Positions 63,340 through 64,000 of a DNA stretch of 64,000 nt are shown piece by piece. The stretch covers positions 2,620 through 66,619 of the forward strand of contig NZ_LMCP01000012.1 of the NCBI RefSeq assembly GCF_001425625.1, written 5' to 3'. The notes beneath the pieces are model-generated. The model saw only the letters and a program-made list of their open reading frames with translations, searched no databases and had not been told where the DNA came from. The translations under genes were made by a program, and so were the position numbers. Position 1 is the stretch's first letter; every line of letters starts with the position of its first letter. Source of the stretch: Mesorhizobium sp. Root102 (lineage in GTDB: Bacteria > Pseudomonadota > Alphaproteobacteria > Rhizobiales > Rhizobiaceae).

Positions 63340-64000
63340 GGCTCTCTCCTCACCAGATTGACGAAGATCTCCTCGAGCGAGCTGTTTTGCGTGTCGATGT
63401 CGCGGAACTGGATGCCGCCGGCCTCGAGATCGCGCATCAGCGAGGCGACGCCGGGCCGCTCGGCCTGGTTGTCATAGGTGTAGGTCAGCTGCCCGCCATC
63501 CGGCGACAGCTCCAGCGCGTAACGCGAGAGCGCTTCCGGAATAGACGTCAACGGGTTGCGCAGTTCCAGCACCAGCCGCTTGCGACCGAGCTTGCGCATC
63601 AGCTCGGCCTTGTTCTCGACCAGGATGATCTCGCCGCGGTTGATGACGCCGACGCGGTCGGCCATCGCCTCGGCTTCCTCGATATAGTGCGTGGTGAGGA
63701 TGATGGTGACGCCATCCTCGCGCAGCCGGCGCACCATCGCCCACATGTCCTGGCGCAGTTCGACATCGACGCCGGCGGTCGGCTCGTCGAGGAACAGGAT
63801 GCGCGGCTCATGCGACAGCGCCTTGGCGATCATCAGCCGGCGCTTCATGCCGCCCGACAGGGTGATCGCCTTGGCGTCCTTCTTGTCCCACAGCGACAGG
63901 TCGCGAAGCACCTTCTCGACAAAGCCATGATTAGCCGGCTTGCCGAACAGGCCACGGCTGTAATTGACCGTCGCCCAGACGCTCTCGAAGGCGTCGATGG
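63336..64000 (-). CDS. ABC transporter ATP-binding protein (5' end outside the window)
   Basis: The frame stays open to base 64000, so the start lies beyond the window. The visible part has [19 protein letters not shown], signature [15 protein letters not shown], Walker [14 protein letters not shown] and the switch His in [10 protein letters not shown]. The Walker A motif is outside. A C-terminal extension follows the core ([20 protein letters not shown]). It pairs with the permease whose start it overlaps (ATGA), in the YadG/YadH-type arrangement. Confidence 0.92.

Overview
The window looks like a chromosome segment of a Mesorhizobium-type alphaproteobacterium (Hyphomicrobiales). The evidence is high GC, dense blocks with four-base gene overlaps, proteins of typical rhizobial type (QueG, MbfA, Ku/LigD, DUF1127, EcfG-type promoters) and imperfect inverted intergenic repeats of the kind seen in this genus. 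This assignment is inferred from the sequence; no search was run.

Region 1-5800 is the end of an integrated genomic island. It holds the terminus of an IS21-like element that truncates hsdM, about 1 kb of gene-poor, AT-richer DNA with a 14-bp-arm inverted repeat, several small orphan genes including a DUF6471 gene, and a tyrosine integrase whose 5' end faces the 3' end of tRNA-Leu(CAG) at 5800-5884. The other island end lies left of the window.

Region 5800-33300 is mostly core genome. Minus-strand blocks are glk / ABC exporter / dapB / gpmA; GST / queG / SDR / mepA; rsmI / yraN; and rph / VOC / rdgB / hemW / PTP-like / EamA, with hrcA divergent. Plus-strand genes follow: a PQQ-type sugar dehydrogenase behind a perfect EcfG-type promoter, lysE-like and cysK. 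Next comes an ECF42-type sigma factor with two tandem DGPF/YCII genes, each preceded by an identically placed TGTCGA-N17-CGAC promoter. A TAXI-TRAP uptake operon (binding protein, fused permease, DUF1850) follows.

Region 33300-64000 mixes stress, repair, transport and regulatory modules. These include Ku/LigD end joining with an EcfG-type promoter and an mbfA iron exporter with a perfect Irr/ICE-type palindrome. They also include threonine dehydratase, 3-methyladenine glycosylase, a CecR/HlyD/ABC efflux operon with an operator palindrome, a CYTH-CHAD-YiiX cluster, and a membrane class III cyclase. A NarL-type two-component system sits beside a duplicated Gly/Asn/Ser-rich secreted-protein gene, one copy of which is a frameshifted pseudogene with a duplicated terminator hairpin. 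PhoX phosphatase with a possible Pho box, an FMO / MarR / GNAT cluster, a DUF2156 gene and an ABC-2 exporter running off the right edge complete the window.

No CRISPR array, rRNA or complete transposon was seen. The items most worth follow-up are the regulatory ones (ECF42 autoregulation with a duplicated target, EcfG control of ku, the ICE at mbfA) and the duplicated Gly-rich locus.
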